From NCBI RefSeq assembly GCF_000330505.1, contig NW_004440180.1:274805-338200 (forward strand): a stretch of 63,396 nucleotides of DNA, given 5' to 3'. The position numbers and the translations under genes are program-made. The DNA comes from Entamoeba invadens IP1. Taxonomy: Eukaryota > Evosea > Mastigamoebida > Endamoebidae. Positions 11,070-23,616 of this stretch are shown in pieces. The notes beneath the pieces are model-generated. The model made no database searches, was not told the origin of the DNA, and was given only the letters and a program-made list of their open reading frames with translations. Position 1 is the first letter of the stretch, and each line of letters starts with the position of its first letter.

Positions 11070-12613
11070 GGGTTTCTTGAGGATAAGGTGTATCCTCAGG
11101 ATTAAAGCTATCCTTATTAAAAAATATTTTTCTGAGGATACAAAAAACAAATCCATAAGGTTCAGTTCCCCATAAGGCCCACTTTCATAACTCAAGTTAT
11201 AATTTACACTTAATATTTCGAGTCAAAGTTCGAATTTTAAATAATGGTAATAATTTGTCATAAATGCCAAAAGATTAAATACAATCAAAAAATCGCCACA
11301 ATAATCAGTAAACAAAAACAATAATTATATCTCGCTTACTTGAGACGGGAAATAATAAAGTGTGAATTGTATTTGTTCACATTATAATTATAAACTTATT
11401 GATATTATTTACGAATCCTTTTTAATAACAAAACGATTGAATTTACATTTAAATTGATAATTGTTTTTTTATCAAAATGAAAAATTGAAAAAGTCGAAAA
11501 CACTGATTTTCTAAAAATGTATTTTTAAAATAACAAATTTATTAATAACTTTGTAATTTATGCAATTATTCAAATTTATTGTAATAACAAAGTTAATCAT
11601 ATTGTGTATATTTTAATATGATTGTTTCATTTTGATTTTAACTTGTGTTTTAAACAAATTTACAGTTCTGAGGATGGCAATTATTTTCTGAGGATGACAG
11701 AAATAGAAAGTTTACACTTTTACATCTGTCTGAAATGTGTATTGAGTAAGTTACTATTTTTGAATATGGGAACACGTCATTTCAATTCTTAGATGTTTAA
11801 GTCTGTGTTAATAATGTCTGTTTGTTACACGACTTACCATCCTCAGAGATATTTATAGCACTGCCATTATTGATTTAAAATTCTATAAATAAAATTATCA
11901 AAGAATTTTTATAAAGTGAGTTTTGTTAATTGATTATATCAAAAATCGTCAAAACACAACAAAAACGCCAATTAATATATATAATTAATTAATAAATTGA
12001 ACCCATTTTTATTGAGAATTGATATTGTATAAAAAATAATATAAACATATATTTCTTGTGTATATATGTTTTGAAATATAAATAAAACCGTTTAAAACAA
12101 AAATGATTTTATTTTAAAATTTGTTTATTTATCAATCGTTGTTTCATCGATATCCAAAACCTCTCTTTTTGAATTTGCGCAAATACATAAATTGTCATCG
12201 CATAGAGTATACGTTATTAATACGTTATTTGCTATCAATTTTTATTGTTTGAAATTTCATGAATTGATTTATAATAAATTATTTTTGTAAAAAAAATTAA
12301 AAATTGTTCGATTAATTTGTTTTGTGATTTTGATAAAAAAAATCGACTTTTTCGATAATTTAAATGTCTGTCAAATGTTTTCATTTAAACCAAGGTTGGT
12401 CAAGTGGTAAATCAAAAAATAGAAATAGATTATTTTTTTGTAAAAATCAACTGAAAGAATCATCTTTCAAAAAATCCATAAATAGCATTTTTCAATAAAA
12501 TCATGTGTTTCAAAATATACCTTTTTGATCTTAGGCAAAAAAATCTAAATTGAAAGAAATTATGTTTAAGATATTTACCATCCTCAGAAAAATTAACAAT
12601 CCTCATGAATCCC
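11070..12613. mobile_element. Non-coding inverted-repeat element with GAGGAT subterminal motifs, 1544 bp
   Basis: The left end GGGTTTCTTGAGGAT and the reverse complement of the right end GGGATTCATGAGGAT match at 13 of 15 positions. Both ends are flanked by TTTAA (11065-11069 and 12614-12618), a possible 5-bp target duplication. GAGGAT or its complement occurs about eight times inside, clustered toward the ends (near 11079, 11093, 11144, 11670, 11690, 11839, 12581, 12600), the usual layout of transposase binding sites. The first two form the perfect stem TGAGGATA/TATCCTCA. There is no meaningful open frame. The superfamily is not clear from the termini. Confidence 0.6.
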
Positions 12614-14930
12614 TTTAATACAACAACATTTATACAACTGTTTCTGAGATTGTTGTTTTTTGATTCAACATATGTACCCATTGTGGTACAAATGAATCCC
12701 TTGACATACCCCACATACAAGCTCACACACCATCTTCAACTTTCTTTCACCAACATCAAGTGCTATATCTTTGACAATGCGCTCAGTATTTGCACATAAT
12801 TAGATAAATGTAATTATCATATTTGTTTTGTTCTCATAAATTTGGCTTGAAGGAGTGTGACAGCGTTATTACAATCACCGTGAAGCGAAATTGTAATCAA
12901 ATTTTCAAACGAAAAAAATATTTGTATATAATGCAGTTTACACTTTTATCATATTTTCTTTTTCTATTGCATGGCACTTTTTCGGTCATGTTGTCAAGTG
13001 CAATTTTGTTAGTACAATTCATATTCTTTTTTTAGATAATACAACATTTTTAATATTGTTACCTTGTAGTCTTTAATTAAATAATTATTTTTCGAATTAA
13101 TTATTGATAAAACAGATAGAGTGGAATTTATTAAAGCTGTTTTAACACAACCAACATTTTTTGGTGTTAAACTTGATTCCAAAATCCAAAACAAGAATTC
13201 CCACGTCATTAATTAATTGATAAACATACAATTTCATTACTAGTACAATTGTCTTGATCTCAATCTCGTTAATAATTTCTATATTAGGAGAGTAATTACA
13301 ATGACCAACTTTAGTCTTGGTTGTATAGCACCCATTTGATATAAATTTTTACTTTTTTAAATTTTTTCATTTTCAAAGTCAAGTGCATCAATGCTCACCT
13401 TTTTCTTGTCACTAACAAAGAAGATGTGTCAGTGACACCTCTTTTTTTGAACTAACAATATCAATATGATAATTACTAATGGTTATTGGCACATTAAATA
13501 TATTGTTTAAATTACTTTTTATCATATGGTTGTCAATTTTGATGGAATTAATAACAATGTTGGAGTGGGTTAATAAGAGTTTGATGTTTTTTTGTCATAC
13601 CCAACAACCCAAAGTGATGGATTTTATCTCAAATTGATTTTTAGTTCAGAAACCACAATGAATAATTGTATCAGTAATACATTTATACAATACAACCAAA
13701 AAACGTTTATATAGTTTTGGACACTAAAATACACTGTATTCCTTTTTATTTGGAATACATCCCAAATCTTTAAAAATGAATGAACTAACAATCATACATC
13801 TTAATCGTTTATGACTTGGGCCAATTAATTCCTACCATTTTTACACCTTGATATTACTGTGTTATTTTTATGAATTTGAAGACTGTTATCTTTAATGCAA
13901 CAATATGATTTCAAGTCAAATCCACTATTTTGTGTTTTTGGTCTCTTAATTAAAAAAACATTTAGATAAAATTGTTATAATCAATTGAAAAGAGTCTATA
14001 TATACTGCATAAAATATGGTCATATAAACAATAGTATTTATTTTTTCATTTAAATTTATTTGGTTTTCTACTTTGTTTAAAGACTAATCCATTGTTATGG
14101 TGGTTACATTTAAAAGACTTTCATCATTATTGACACTTTTCCCAAAGGTGATATTTTTAATAGCTAAAATGACGAGAACAATAATTTTTTCTGTTGAATT
14201 TGATAAAATCAAGTTGATAACATTGTTTATTACCTTCTGACACTTTTTTTAATTTTAAAAAACATTCCGATTTATTATTGGACTTGTCATTTACGTTGAT
14301 TTCGTGATTGAATTAGATATCGACATCAAAGTCCAAATTAAAAAAAAATATTTTTAATCAATAAAAATTTGTATTTTTAAAATCGTTTTTAAATTTATTA
14401 ATTGTTGAGACAAGTTTTTTATATTAAAAACATTTGTTTTTTATCGCCTGTTTTAGACTCTGATATCTTAAAATAAATTTCAAACAATTGATTGTTGTAA
14501 CCACTCGTGTGATTACATTGACTTGATAATAATACAGTTGTTTAACAATTTTGAACATTAAGATTATTACTGTTTTGTTTTGTCTATCTTTTGTTAAAAG
14601 ATATGACCAACATTTTTTATAATAAGAATAATACATTTATTATCGTTATCAATGAGTGATACACTTATTAAGAGTGTTCCAATGTTTTTAACTGCAAATG
14701 AATTGAAAAAAAATAATATCGAATTTTTATTTCATTGTTTGTTTACAGTCACTATTTATTAAACTTAGTCATGTTCAAAACAAAGCCTCACCAAAAATAA
14801 TTATTGTTGCTTATTAATTATTTTTGCAAAACTTGGATATATCAATATGGGGTTAATTAAAGTTTTAAATGATTGAATTACAACTCAACTAACAAATAAA
14901 TAAATAACTATTACAAAATAATAAAACATG
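12614..14930. other. Intergenic, 2.3 kb
   Basis: AT-rich. Short open frames (12605-12799, 12823-13035, 14424-14636) show no recognisable motif and no codon bias. No tRNA or other RNA gene recognised. This is the 3' flank of the kinase gene. Confidence 0.4.
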
Positions 14931-17900
14931 TCACTCTTTGTCTTCCAGGTGGAGCATACGTTTCATTCTTTCGGTTCTTGTAATAATCAACTCCTCCGTT
15001 TTCTTGTCGAATTTGCAATTATCCAACTCACAGTAGTTATTTGTGTCTTCGTTCATAGCGACTATCATTTTTGTTATACATTCGAAGTTTGGTCTATTAA
15101 ATGGGTCATTTTGCCAACAGTCATTCACCACTTTTCGATACAATTTTGGCATATTTCCATCAATTTCAAGTCTCTTTCCCATTTGTACTTGTTTAACGAT
15201 ATCCAAAATGTTTTTAAACTCTTTATATGGTTGTTCCTGATAAAAAATTTCCCACGCGGTTATTCCAAAAGAAAACACATCAGAAGCAAAAGTGTATATA
15301 TCGTTAAATGTTTCAGGCGCCTCATATATTGGGGAGTATAACTCTTTATTTTTTCCGGTTTTTAACAATTTTTTGGTGAACAAAGACGTCCCAAAATCCA
15401 CAATTTTAATCGAACAGGCGCTATTAAAGTCCAGTGAATTTACTAACAAATTGTTTGGTTTTAAGTCCAAGTGCATAATAAGGTTCTCATGAAGAAATTG
15501 CATTCCTCGAGAAATGTCATACAACATCGCAATTTTTAGTTTATATGGAAATCGAATATAAAACTCGTTTTCCTTTCGGAGGTAATCTGTTAAAGAACCT
15601 AAAACAAAGAATTGGATGACCTTCAATACCTGTGGTACGTATGTAACAGATCCCATGTAATTCGCTATAAACGGGTTTCTCAATTTACTCATCGTTTTGC
15701 ATTCATTAATAATAAGCGTTTTAAGAGATTCAATTTCTTCATCGGTTAAATCGTCCCAACGAAATTGTTTTATAGCAACAGGAACACTTCTGTAAACGCC
15801 GATATAAACATCGCTTGTGGGACCTCTTGCTATCGGTTTTTCAGACATGTCCAACTCATCCAAATCAAGTTGAGTCGAAGAAATCGCGTCTGTTTTTATA
15901 GTCAAATTGTAGTGCAAATGACTCTTAACTTTACGTTTTAAAAGTAACATCTTTTTCTCATCATCGTCAGACCACGTTTCAAAGCTTTTGTTCTTCAAAA
16001 GTTCTTTGATTTCACACAAAACACTCTTCGAGTCAGATACCCAAATTGTATATGGAATATTCATATCACGTATCTGAGTTGTACAAAAGAGAGTCATATA
16101 CACTGTCGTTGTTTTGGATTTTGTATATGGAGAGAAGTGTAGCACCTGCGGTTCAAAGTGAAAAACAAATTTCTTTGTGTTGGGCGTGTGAAAAATGATC
16201 ATCATGTGTTTTTTACTATAATTTTTAGCTCGAATTTCTTGATACCGCGTCTCTCCAATTTCACATACATTGTTATCAGTACCGAAATCTAAATCTAAGG
16301 ATTCCATCCAATACTTTGACTTCTTTGAAGGCACACGTTTTAAAGAGCCTGAAATGTAGAAATGATACATCGGTTGTTGTAATTTGAATGTGTTGATATC
16401 AATTTTTTTGTGACTTGAAACATAGAAAATTGTCGTTGAAATTATTATCACAATGACCACAAACATCATTACACTTCCCGTTACTATACCAATCAGTTCA
16501 CCCAGAGAAATTTGTTTTTTCACGCAAGACAGGGGATCTGCAGGGTTTGTATAAAACCCTTTGTCACAGCGACAGTATTGATTACAGTTGGTTCCATTGT
16601 CACACTAAATAATAAATATAATTTTGTATAAATAATCTATTTAAAATTTCAAAAATGACGTAAAATATTAAAGTAAAACACAGCGATTAAATTGTGTATA
16701 TTTAGATCAAAACAATTCAATTTATTTAAAGAAAATTTACTCTTAACATTTGTAATGTTAATGTTATTCATTAAATCGATAAATCGTTGTGTTTTTGAAT
16801 ACAACAAGTAACAAACTTCTTCTGTTCTGATATACCTATCACTTGAATCATACAATTTGTCTATTCTCCCATTTCCACACAACTTTGCACGACACAGCTT
16901 CTCGGAAGTTCCCACAAATCCACCACGTACTAAACATTGACAATTTTCAAGACAAGCTTCTGTAAATGCTATACATTCATCTGATGGTGCTGTACCGCCA
17001 GATAAACACTCTGGTGTGATACAAAAGTGATTTTTTAATATCAAGTTTGATTCACAACGACAGTATTGATCACACCCTGGCGCATTGTAATAACACAAAT
17101 CAGTGTTGTTGACTTGCCAAATTCGATTGTAATAACACACCAAGTGACAGTCATCTCTTTTCATAAGTTTGAGTTTAATAATAATAATTATTTATTATTA
17201 TTATTAAATAATAATAAATAATTATTATCAAACATAATGTATTGAAAACAAACCCCCCATATCCAGGTGAACACACACATTTTTTCTGTGATATTAAACA
17301 CCTTCCTCGATGTTCTTCAAATCCACAATTATCTGGGCAAATAGCATAGAGATCGATTTCGACATCATAGTCTTGGTCTTGTGTGAATATACTGAAAATT
17401 CTGCTCTCGTTCTTACCATCTATTTTTACAACAACACCTTCCTTTTCAGAACTTGCAAGCACACCAATTCTTTCACCCGTCCACATATCAACACAACGAG
17501 GTTCATCTTCACCATCAGCGTTTTTTCTTATTACAATTTCTTGAAGATACTGAACTCGATTCATTTTTCTTGCGTCGAATAGTAACGAATAATTTCCATT
17601 AAAATTAACTTCGAAGTGGAGAACTTTGTACACTGAAGAGTTCATACAAACGGGATGTGAAAAATACCCTTGACTTTGAATAGGGAAATAAAGTGCTTTT
17701 GGAGTTCCCAAATTTTTGATTAAATCATTTGCAATGTTCTGATCAATAGTCAAAAACGTCTTTAAGAGTCTCCCCGACGCAGACGAAATATTCAATTGGA
17801 TTTGCATATTACAAAAATTGGTAACAGACACAAAAAAGTAATAATAGTATGTCCGAGAAGGTTCTAAGGGGTATGGCGAGTCGTTTGGAATTCTCACTTC

Positions 17901-18452
17901 TCGACCATTATATGACGAGTTCATTGCAGAGTGTGATAAGCACTTTATCGTTATGAAGTCGGGCTGTGAATTTGTGACATCAATGTTTAAGACATTGTCG
18001 CACTTGTTTAATTTTTGAATTGTTATGACTAACTGATCTAATGTGATTTTTTTCATGTTGAATTTAAACCAACGTCCGTATTTAAATCGTTGATTGCTCA
18101 AACAAAACGACGTGTCGACAACCGAATTTTCGTTAATTTCGAATTCGAACGGTGTGTTTAAATCAAGTTCGGTAATGTATTTATCATCAGGAATTTTCTT
18201 GTCCAATTTTATTCGATTTGTCGACTTTTTGCACACATAGTTGTCGGATATGTAAATTGGGCTTTCAAGATGTAGTAAATCTGTAATTGCACAATGTAAA
18301 CAAGAATGATCATTATCATATTCTACATGACATGAATTCATACAAGTGTAATTACTTACACAACTACCATTGCATCCGGGTGGGCATATTATTTGACTTC
18401 CATCAGCGATGAAGAAAACAAGTAATATCATGAAAAAACATGTTTTCTCCAT
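14931..18452 (-). CDS. Transmembrane receptor kinase (TMK family), three exons, 1070 aa
   Basis: Proposed exons on the minus strand: 18452-17254, 17156-16817, 16604-14931. Both introns start GTTTGT and the joins keep one frame. Residues 1-20 are a signal peptide. The ectodomain has Cys-rich repeats (CxPGCNGSC, CVCSPGYGG, CGNGRID...EECDNGTNCNQYCRC), the pattern of Entamoeba TMKs; the second splice creates the EECDNG block. A single membrane helix lies at about 547-570. The cytosolic part ends in a TKL-like kinase domain (about 765-1030): glycine loop ARGPTSDVYIG, VAIK lysine, DFG, APE, and a conserved Arg near the end. The catalytic loop reads HLDLKPNN, not HRD, so it is a non-RD kinase. It probably phosphorylates Ser/Thr or Tyr in response to an extracellular cue. 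The start at 18452 is chosen over the upstream TTG. Confidence 0.88.
16605..16816 (-). other. TMK intron 2
   Basis: On the minus strand it begins GTTTGT within GAAGAA|GTTTGT and ends TATTTAG. It is 212 bases, in phase 0. Reading through gives a spurious 40-residue tail and a stop; splicing joins EE to CDNGTNC and restores the repeat pattern. Confidence 0.8.
17157..17253 (-). other. TMK intron 1, containing an (AAT)n tract
   Basis: On the minus strand it begins GTTTGTTTTC and ends TATGAAAAG. It is 97 bases and largely made of ATT/AAT triplets. The join gives a GGA codon and continues CSPGYGG-DDCHLVC. Confidence 0.8.
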
Positions 18453-18458
18453 CAAGTA

Positions 18459-18474
18459 TTGATTTTTTAGGTTA
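18459..18474 (-). promoter_or_regulatory. 16-bp upstream element shared with the expansin gene
   Basis: On the minus strand the sequence is TAACCTAAAAAATCAA, ending six bases before the ATG. An identical 16-mer lies at 23617-23632, five bases before the expansin ATG. The CTAAAAAATCA part resembles the Entamoeba initiator AAAAATTCA, so it probably marks the transcription start. Confidence 0.5.
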
Positions 18475-19666
18475 GACAGTTTAAATTACTTGTTGATTCT
18501 TTCAACAGTTATTTATATAATATCACTCTATTTTCTTATTATCCCAAAAATCAACTATGATTAAAATGTGTCAATAAAAAACACAAGTTTTCTGTAATAA
18601 TTTACTTATGGAAAGATTTTTCTTGGAATATTGAAAAATTGGGGTTTATTCAATCCGTTTTAATTATTTTATCATAAAATATATTGGAAAACTTTTTATG
18701 TAATTTAAGATATAAATGTTTTTGTTGTTTAATTATTTCAAATTTTGAAATATTCGATTTATCATTTAGTTACTAAAATTAATTATACATAATTGTTTTG
18801 TTTAATAATTTAAATAGTAATATTTATAATTTAGTTAATATCATTTTTGGTATTTTATTAAAGTCAAAATGTATAGTACAATTTACTTTACTTGATAATT
18901 TTATGAAATAATTAATTTATCTTAATTATAGTAAATTAATACAATATCATAATTAATTATTAATATGAGCTTCATATTTTTTTTTATTATTTTAATTATT
19001 TTTATAATAACTTATTATAATAATTGTTTTTTTGTTTATGGGTAAAAAATATAAAGGAATGATTTAATTACATTATATATATCAATTTTTTTTATTAAAT
19101 GAAACCCCTGATATATGAAAAAAAACGAAATCATGTTTTTTAATTTAATGTTATTTTTAAAACAAGTCAATCTTTCAACTTTATCTATTCTTAATCACAA
19201 TTTAATAACTTTTGGACCATTGACAATTAAAATAATTCTCTTGTTTTTAAATTAGTCCATTTTTAAAATAGATAAAAAATAATAAAACGGGTCAATTAAT
19301 TAACGGTTAATCATTTTGCATATTTTTAATCCATTAATTATATAATATTGTTCTGATTCATTATTCATTTATATTAATCAATTAATGATTGTTGTACATA
19401 TTGACCACATTTTAACTTACAATTTTGATTGAATATCTTTCGTGATCATCTAATTATCAACATCAACACGATTCAAATAATATTTAAACTCAACAATTTG
19501 TCTTTTGAGATTCAAATTAAAATTATTTGAAATCTATTTATTTTATATTATTTAATTTTTAAAATAAGATTATCAAACATCCAAAATTGTTTTTCAATTT
19601 TTGAACTAAGAAGAAAAAAATGATAAAATAAATTTTTCCTTCAAAAAAACTAAAAAATAAATAAAA
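18475..19666. other. Divergent intergenic region, 1.2 kb
   Basis: Extremely AT-rich spacer between the divergent kinase and membrane-protein genes. No gene or clear repeat. Confidence 0.45.
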
Positions 19667-20196
19667 ATGTTTGCCGAGTTTGTCGTGTTTACGATATATT
19701 TCACAAGTCTTGTTTTCTTTTTTATCGGGGTTTTAGGTTTCGTTTGTTTTTTGATTAAAGCAAACACCAAAATTGCATAAGATGAGGACAATTTAATAAC
19801 ACAAAGGCGATGTTCTTTTTCATGTTAGTGTTTAACTATGGAATTTCCCATGCAGTTAATTCACAAGAAAAATTAAACCACTCGAAAAAAGTGATGTTTA
19901 TGGCTTCAATTGTATTTATCATTATTCCATTCTCATTGATCACTTTCTCATATCACAATTCTTTTGGAGAATTGACTCGAGGGGATACTTTTCTTTATGC
20001 GCTCAAAATGTTTTTGTCGGCAGTTACTATTGTTACACTTAGTTACCTCCCCATTAGTCGAAAGTTTCCAATGTATTTTGATACACTGGATAATGACGAC
20101 GACGCGGAAATGAGCTTATTGTTGAATGGGATTGGCGCTTTGGTTGGTGTGGTTTTTGCTTTCATATTTTTGGTTGGTGCATTTACAAATTTTTAA
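19667..20196 (+). CDS. Four-helix membrane protein, two exons, 154 aa
   Basis: Proposed exons 19667-19741 and 19807-20196. Exon 1 (25 codons, MFAEFVVFTIYFTSL...) encodes a hydrophobic helix and ends at a GTTTGT donor. Exon 2 continues in phase 0 from GCG ATG TTC. The complete protein has about four hydrophobic helices: residues 3-25, 53-70, 88-103 and 132-152. An acidic DTLDNDDDAE loop precedes the last helix. A start at the internal ATG 19810 would give 128 residues and lose the first helix; the intron model is preferred because the donor, acceptor and frame all fit. I do not recognise the family. It is an integral membrane protein of unknown function. Confidence 0.65.
19742..19806 (+). other. 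Intron of the membrane-protein gene
   Basis: Begins GTTTGT and ends ACAAAG. It is 65 bases, in phase 0, and has a TAA in the exon-1 frame, so reading through would stop the protein early. Confidence 0.7.
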
Positions 20197-20483
20197 CAAC
20201 TTTGGTTAATTTTGTTTTCCAAAATTTAAATTGCTAAACAAATTTAAAAGTTTATTAAATAATAATTGTTTGATTTTAAGCATTTTAATCTTAATTCGAT
20301 CATAACATATAATTTAAACATTTCAATACTTTTAAAAGTTTTATTAATAACAATAATAAAAATTAAACCAATATAAAAAACATTTCAAAATAAAACATAT
20401 AGAACTATGTAGACAATTATAATAATAAAACATTTGTTTTATAAAACAGATGGTTAAAAAATAAAACTAAGTAGTTATAAACG

Positions 20484-21677
20484 ATGTCTACTTTGTTCAA
20501 CCTCCAAATCATGGACGCCCATTCACTTTCAATAGCAGATAAATCTTCACAGTCATCTGATCCATACATCAAATTTCACACGTCAAAAACAAAAACACAA
20601 AAAAGTAAAATAATATCGAAGACGCTAAACCCGCGGTGGAATCAAACGTTTCAAATTAAAGCGGAATTTGGGGAAGAAGTTGTTTTTGAAGTTTGGGATA
20701 ACAATACATTTACGAAGGACAAACCACTTGGTATAGCTGTTTTGGTGATTCCCGAGATGGAAAAAAATGAACGTATTTACGATGTTCTTACAATTGATGA
20801 AGGTGGTTTGTTGTCTATAAACATTCAATGTGTTACTGAAGGTGTTCCACATCCCAAAGAGCTAACAACTTCGTCGACAGAATGCGTGTTGATGTTTAAC
20901 GAATTTGCTACAAGCACCAATTTATTCATCAAAAATGCCATTTTAAAGTTAAAAATCGAAGGAAAGTTTGAGATTTCATCAAACCCGTTTATAATTGGCA
21001 CTGGATCATTTGTTACATTACCAACATGGTTTGTTGTAAAATGTAAACCAAACGACAAAATTATATTTGAAATTCTTACACAACAAATTGTGGATGGAAT
21101 TGGTAAATATGTTGGAACGTTTGTTGTCCCAGACTATCGAGAAAATGAAAGTGAAGAGAATGAAAACATTCCAATAAAAGAATTTGGATCTCTTTATATG
21201 AAAATTAAATGCGTCAAAAGTGTCTATAAATACTCTGATTTAAAACAAATACCACAAGACGACGATTTTGGTATTTCGGAAAACAAGAAGTTGTGTTTGA
21301 ATGTGTACAACGTGGAGGATATTTCATTCGAACATTTCAACCCAAACCACGACCAAAAAATGCAATTTTGTATAGAATTTAAAACGAGTAGCAGAAAGAA
21401 AAAGAACACTGCGTTTAACAATTTTTATCCAAGTTCATACTTCATTGCGGGGTATAGATTTAAATGTAAAATTGGAGAAGTAATTGAATTTATACTCGTT
21501 TCTAAAGATAAACATGGAGAAATAAAAGAAATTGGAAAGGCAAAATTGTTAATTGAACATAAGTCTGCAACATGGAAAAAAGAAGAACTTAAATTCGACA
21601 CTTTTGGTAAATTATATGTAGGTTACAAATGGATGAGAGGGGTTTCAGAAAAATACAAAGAAATTATGAGTTGTTAA
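20484..21677 (+). CDS. Protein with three C2-like domains, 397 aa
   Basis: The first about 115 residues are a typical C2 domain: LFNLQIMDAHSL, the calcium-loop motif SDPYIKF, KTLNPRWNQTF, and FEVWDNN. Two more units follow at about 130-250 and 270-385. They share length and end strand (GGLLSINIQCV, FGSLYMKIKCV, FGKLYVGYKWM) but have lost the Asp residues that bind calcium. Only the first domain is therefore likely to bind calcium and phospholipid. There is no membrane anchor or signal peptide. C2 proteins in Entamoeba are linked to calcium-dependent membrane recruitment and phagocytosis, which is a plausible role here. The frame is intact from ATG 20484. It is convergent with the expansin gene. 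Confidence 0.8.
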   Translation: MSTLFNLQIMDAHSLSIADKSSQSSDPYIKFHTSKTKTQKSKIISKTLNPRWNQTFQIKAEFGEEVVFEVWDNNTFTKDKPLGIAVLVIPEMEKNERIYDVLTIDEGGLLSINIQCVTEGVPHPKELTTSSTECVLMFNEFATSTNLFIKNAILKLKIEGKFEISSNPFIIGTGSFVTLPTWFVVKCKPNDKIIFEILTQQIVDGIGKYVGTFVVPDYRENESEENENIPIKEFGSLYMKIKCVKSVYKYSDLKQIPQDDDFGISENKKLCLNVYNVEDISFEHFNPNHDQKMQFCIEFKTSSRKKKNTAFNNFYPSSYFIAGYRFKCKIGEVIEFILVSKDKHGEIKEIGKAKLLIEHKSATWKKEELKFDTFGKLYVGYKWMRGVSEKYKEIMSC

Positions 21678-22232
21678 AAACAAATAAATTAAAATGTGGT
21701 GCAATTTATTGTTTGTTAAAATTAAACATAATTTAACTTTGGTTAAAATACAATGTCGTGTTTATATATATAAAATCAATGATACAAATATTATATCATT
21801 ATTTTATCCATCATTAACTTGTTTTAACGTTTTTACATTTAACAATTCTATCAAAAACAAAATGGATAATGGTAATTAAAAGTATTCATTTTATATACCA
21901 CTGTATTATTCAAAAACGATGTTCAAAGTTTAATTCCAACTTTTTGTAAATTGTAAATTTAGTACGACCGAGTAATAAATTTACTTATTTATAAGTAAGC
22001 AATTTCCACATCACTTTGCATTTTAATAATACTTATATGAATTAATAAATAATATATTTAGTCTTAAATATAATAAGTAATAATTGTCAATCAAATTTGT
22101 ATATCAATTTTAAATAATCACAAGTTTTTAATTTATTGATTAAATTTAATGTATGAAATTAAAACATAAAGTTTAATTTATTATTATTACAACACCAATG
22201 TTACCAATAATAATAACACAATTTTAGCACTG
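21678..22232. other. Convergent intergenic region, 555 bp
   Basis: AT-rich, holding the 3' ends of two convergent genes. No other feature; the 21694-21879 frame is noise. Confidence 0.4.
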
Positions 22233-23611
22233 CTAATTGCCAGATATTGTGACAATTTCCTTCTCATCCCAACACATTGCAGCAGATGGTGCATTTTCAT
22301 TTTTAGCAAGTGTAATATCATCAAACCAATAACTATTTGTCGAAGAATTTTTATTGACTGCTAAGAACCCCCAAAATTTATTATCAGTCAAGTTGAGCTG
22401 ACTGAATGGTATTTTGAAATATTTCCACTCATTCTTTTTAATACTTAAAAAATGGGCTCTGCCTCTGTTCTGAGTGCTTTAATATACAAACTACTTTCAC
22501 TATCAAAACTACTTCGGATATAAAACTGAAGTGCACCATATTGATCAGCCCTTGCAGGAAATGATGCGCCAATTTGAAGACCACCATATGATTCCATAAT
22601 CATTTCCAAACAATATTTGCCTTCTTTTGGTGAGTCAGTCGAATAAACATTTTCTTTGGATTTGTATGACCAGTCGTTGTAAACACCAACAAATCCATCT
22701 TTATACAAAATTGAATAATCGTCCCACAAAGTACAACACTCGTTAGCATTTTCGGGTTTCGATGTTTTATACAACTTTTCAACATCAAAAAATTGATCTT
22801 TTGGAATTACAAAATTTCCGTCAGCTACGGTCATGATGTTTTCTTGTGGAGTTTGAATTGTTGCTGTCACAAAATCATTGTTAATAGAATACATTTTTAA
22901 GAAAACTGGAAATTCCAATTTGACGTTGTCTGTCACATGATAAGACCAAACATTGTATTTACTTCGATTCATCGGCAAATAATCTTGTTTCATTGAATCT
23001 TTGAGAAAAACACTTTTCAACCCCAATGTATGCTCAGAGACTACAACTGCAAACCACCATATTGAAGACCCATTAAATGTTTTGATTTTGATATTTCCAT
23101 TGTAATCACAGGCAACCATTCTAAAAGTTACATTTGCAATTCCTCCAGATGCAACATATGGAAACGCATTTGCAGATAAATCAAAGTGAATCATAGAACC
23201 ATCACACGGGATGTTGTATTCATCAGCAGGACAAGAGTTGTCGACACGAAAACGTAAAGTTCCTAAAGGTCCAACCATTTCATAACAAATCCCACATTTG
23301 TTTGAGTTGTCATAAAACGCCCAATTTGGTGAACCACCAAACATATAACCCGAAATAACGGGGTCCGTGCGTGGACCATAATTACAACAACCACCTTTTT
23401 CCCATTCTGGATAAAAAGTAATGCGTCCTTTAGTACAAGAAGATAGTGGTGTTAATGTGGCCTTTTGACTTGTTTGCTTTGCAAAGGAAACAACAGGAAA
23501 AAATTCAGTAATAGTTTGTTCACTTGTTTGATTTGATATTTTCTCACTTAATGGGCAACCAGACAATGTAAGTAAAACCAAAAGAAAAAGTTGAAAAACC
23601 AAAAAATTCAT
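22233..23611 (-). pseudogene. Secreted expansin-like protein with C-terminal carbohydrate-binding-like domain; one frameshift
   Basis: The first frame (23611-22445) gives 388 residues. Residues 1-18 are a signal peptide. A double-psi beta-barrel lies at about 58-170, with CTKGRITFY, GGCCNYGP, paired cysteines and the expansin HFDLS motif containing the catalytic Asp. An expansin second domain follows (about 172-265), then a jelly-roll-like carbohydrate-binding domain from about 280. This frame stops inside that last domain. The -1 alternative frame continues the same fold (SIKKNEWKYFKIPFSQLNL, KFWGFLAVNKN, SYWFDDITLAKN) to a stop at 22233-22235. One missing base in the T6 run near 22450 explains the break. 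It could be an assembly error, a recent mutation or programmed slippage. Expansins loosen polysaccharide walls without hydrolysis; the target could be the cyst wall or ingested cell walls. The 16-bp upstream element is shared with the kinase gene. Confidence 0.8.
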
Positions 23612-23616
23612 CGAAT

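Noticed and set aside
12385..12405. GGTTGGTCAAGTGGTAAATC, briefly resembling part of a tRNA gene
   Set aside because: No acceptor stem, anticodon arm or T-loop can be folded around it.
12605..13035. Two open frames (64 and 70 codons) after the GAGGAT element
   Set aside because: The first starts inside the element's right end, neither has a domain, codon bias or promoter, and frames this short are expected by chance.
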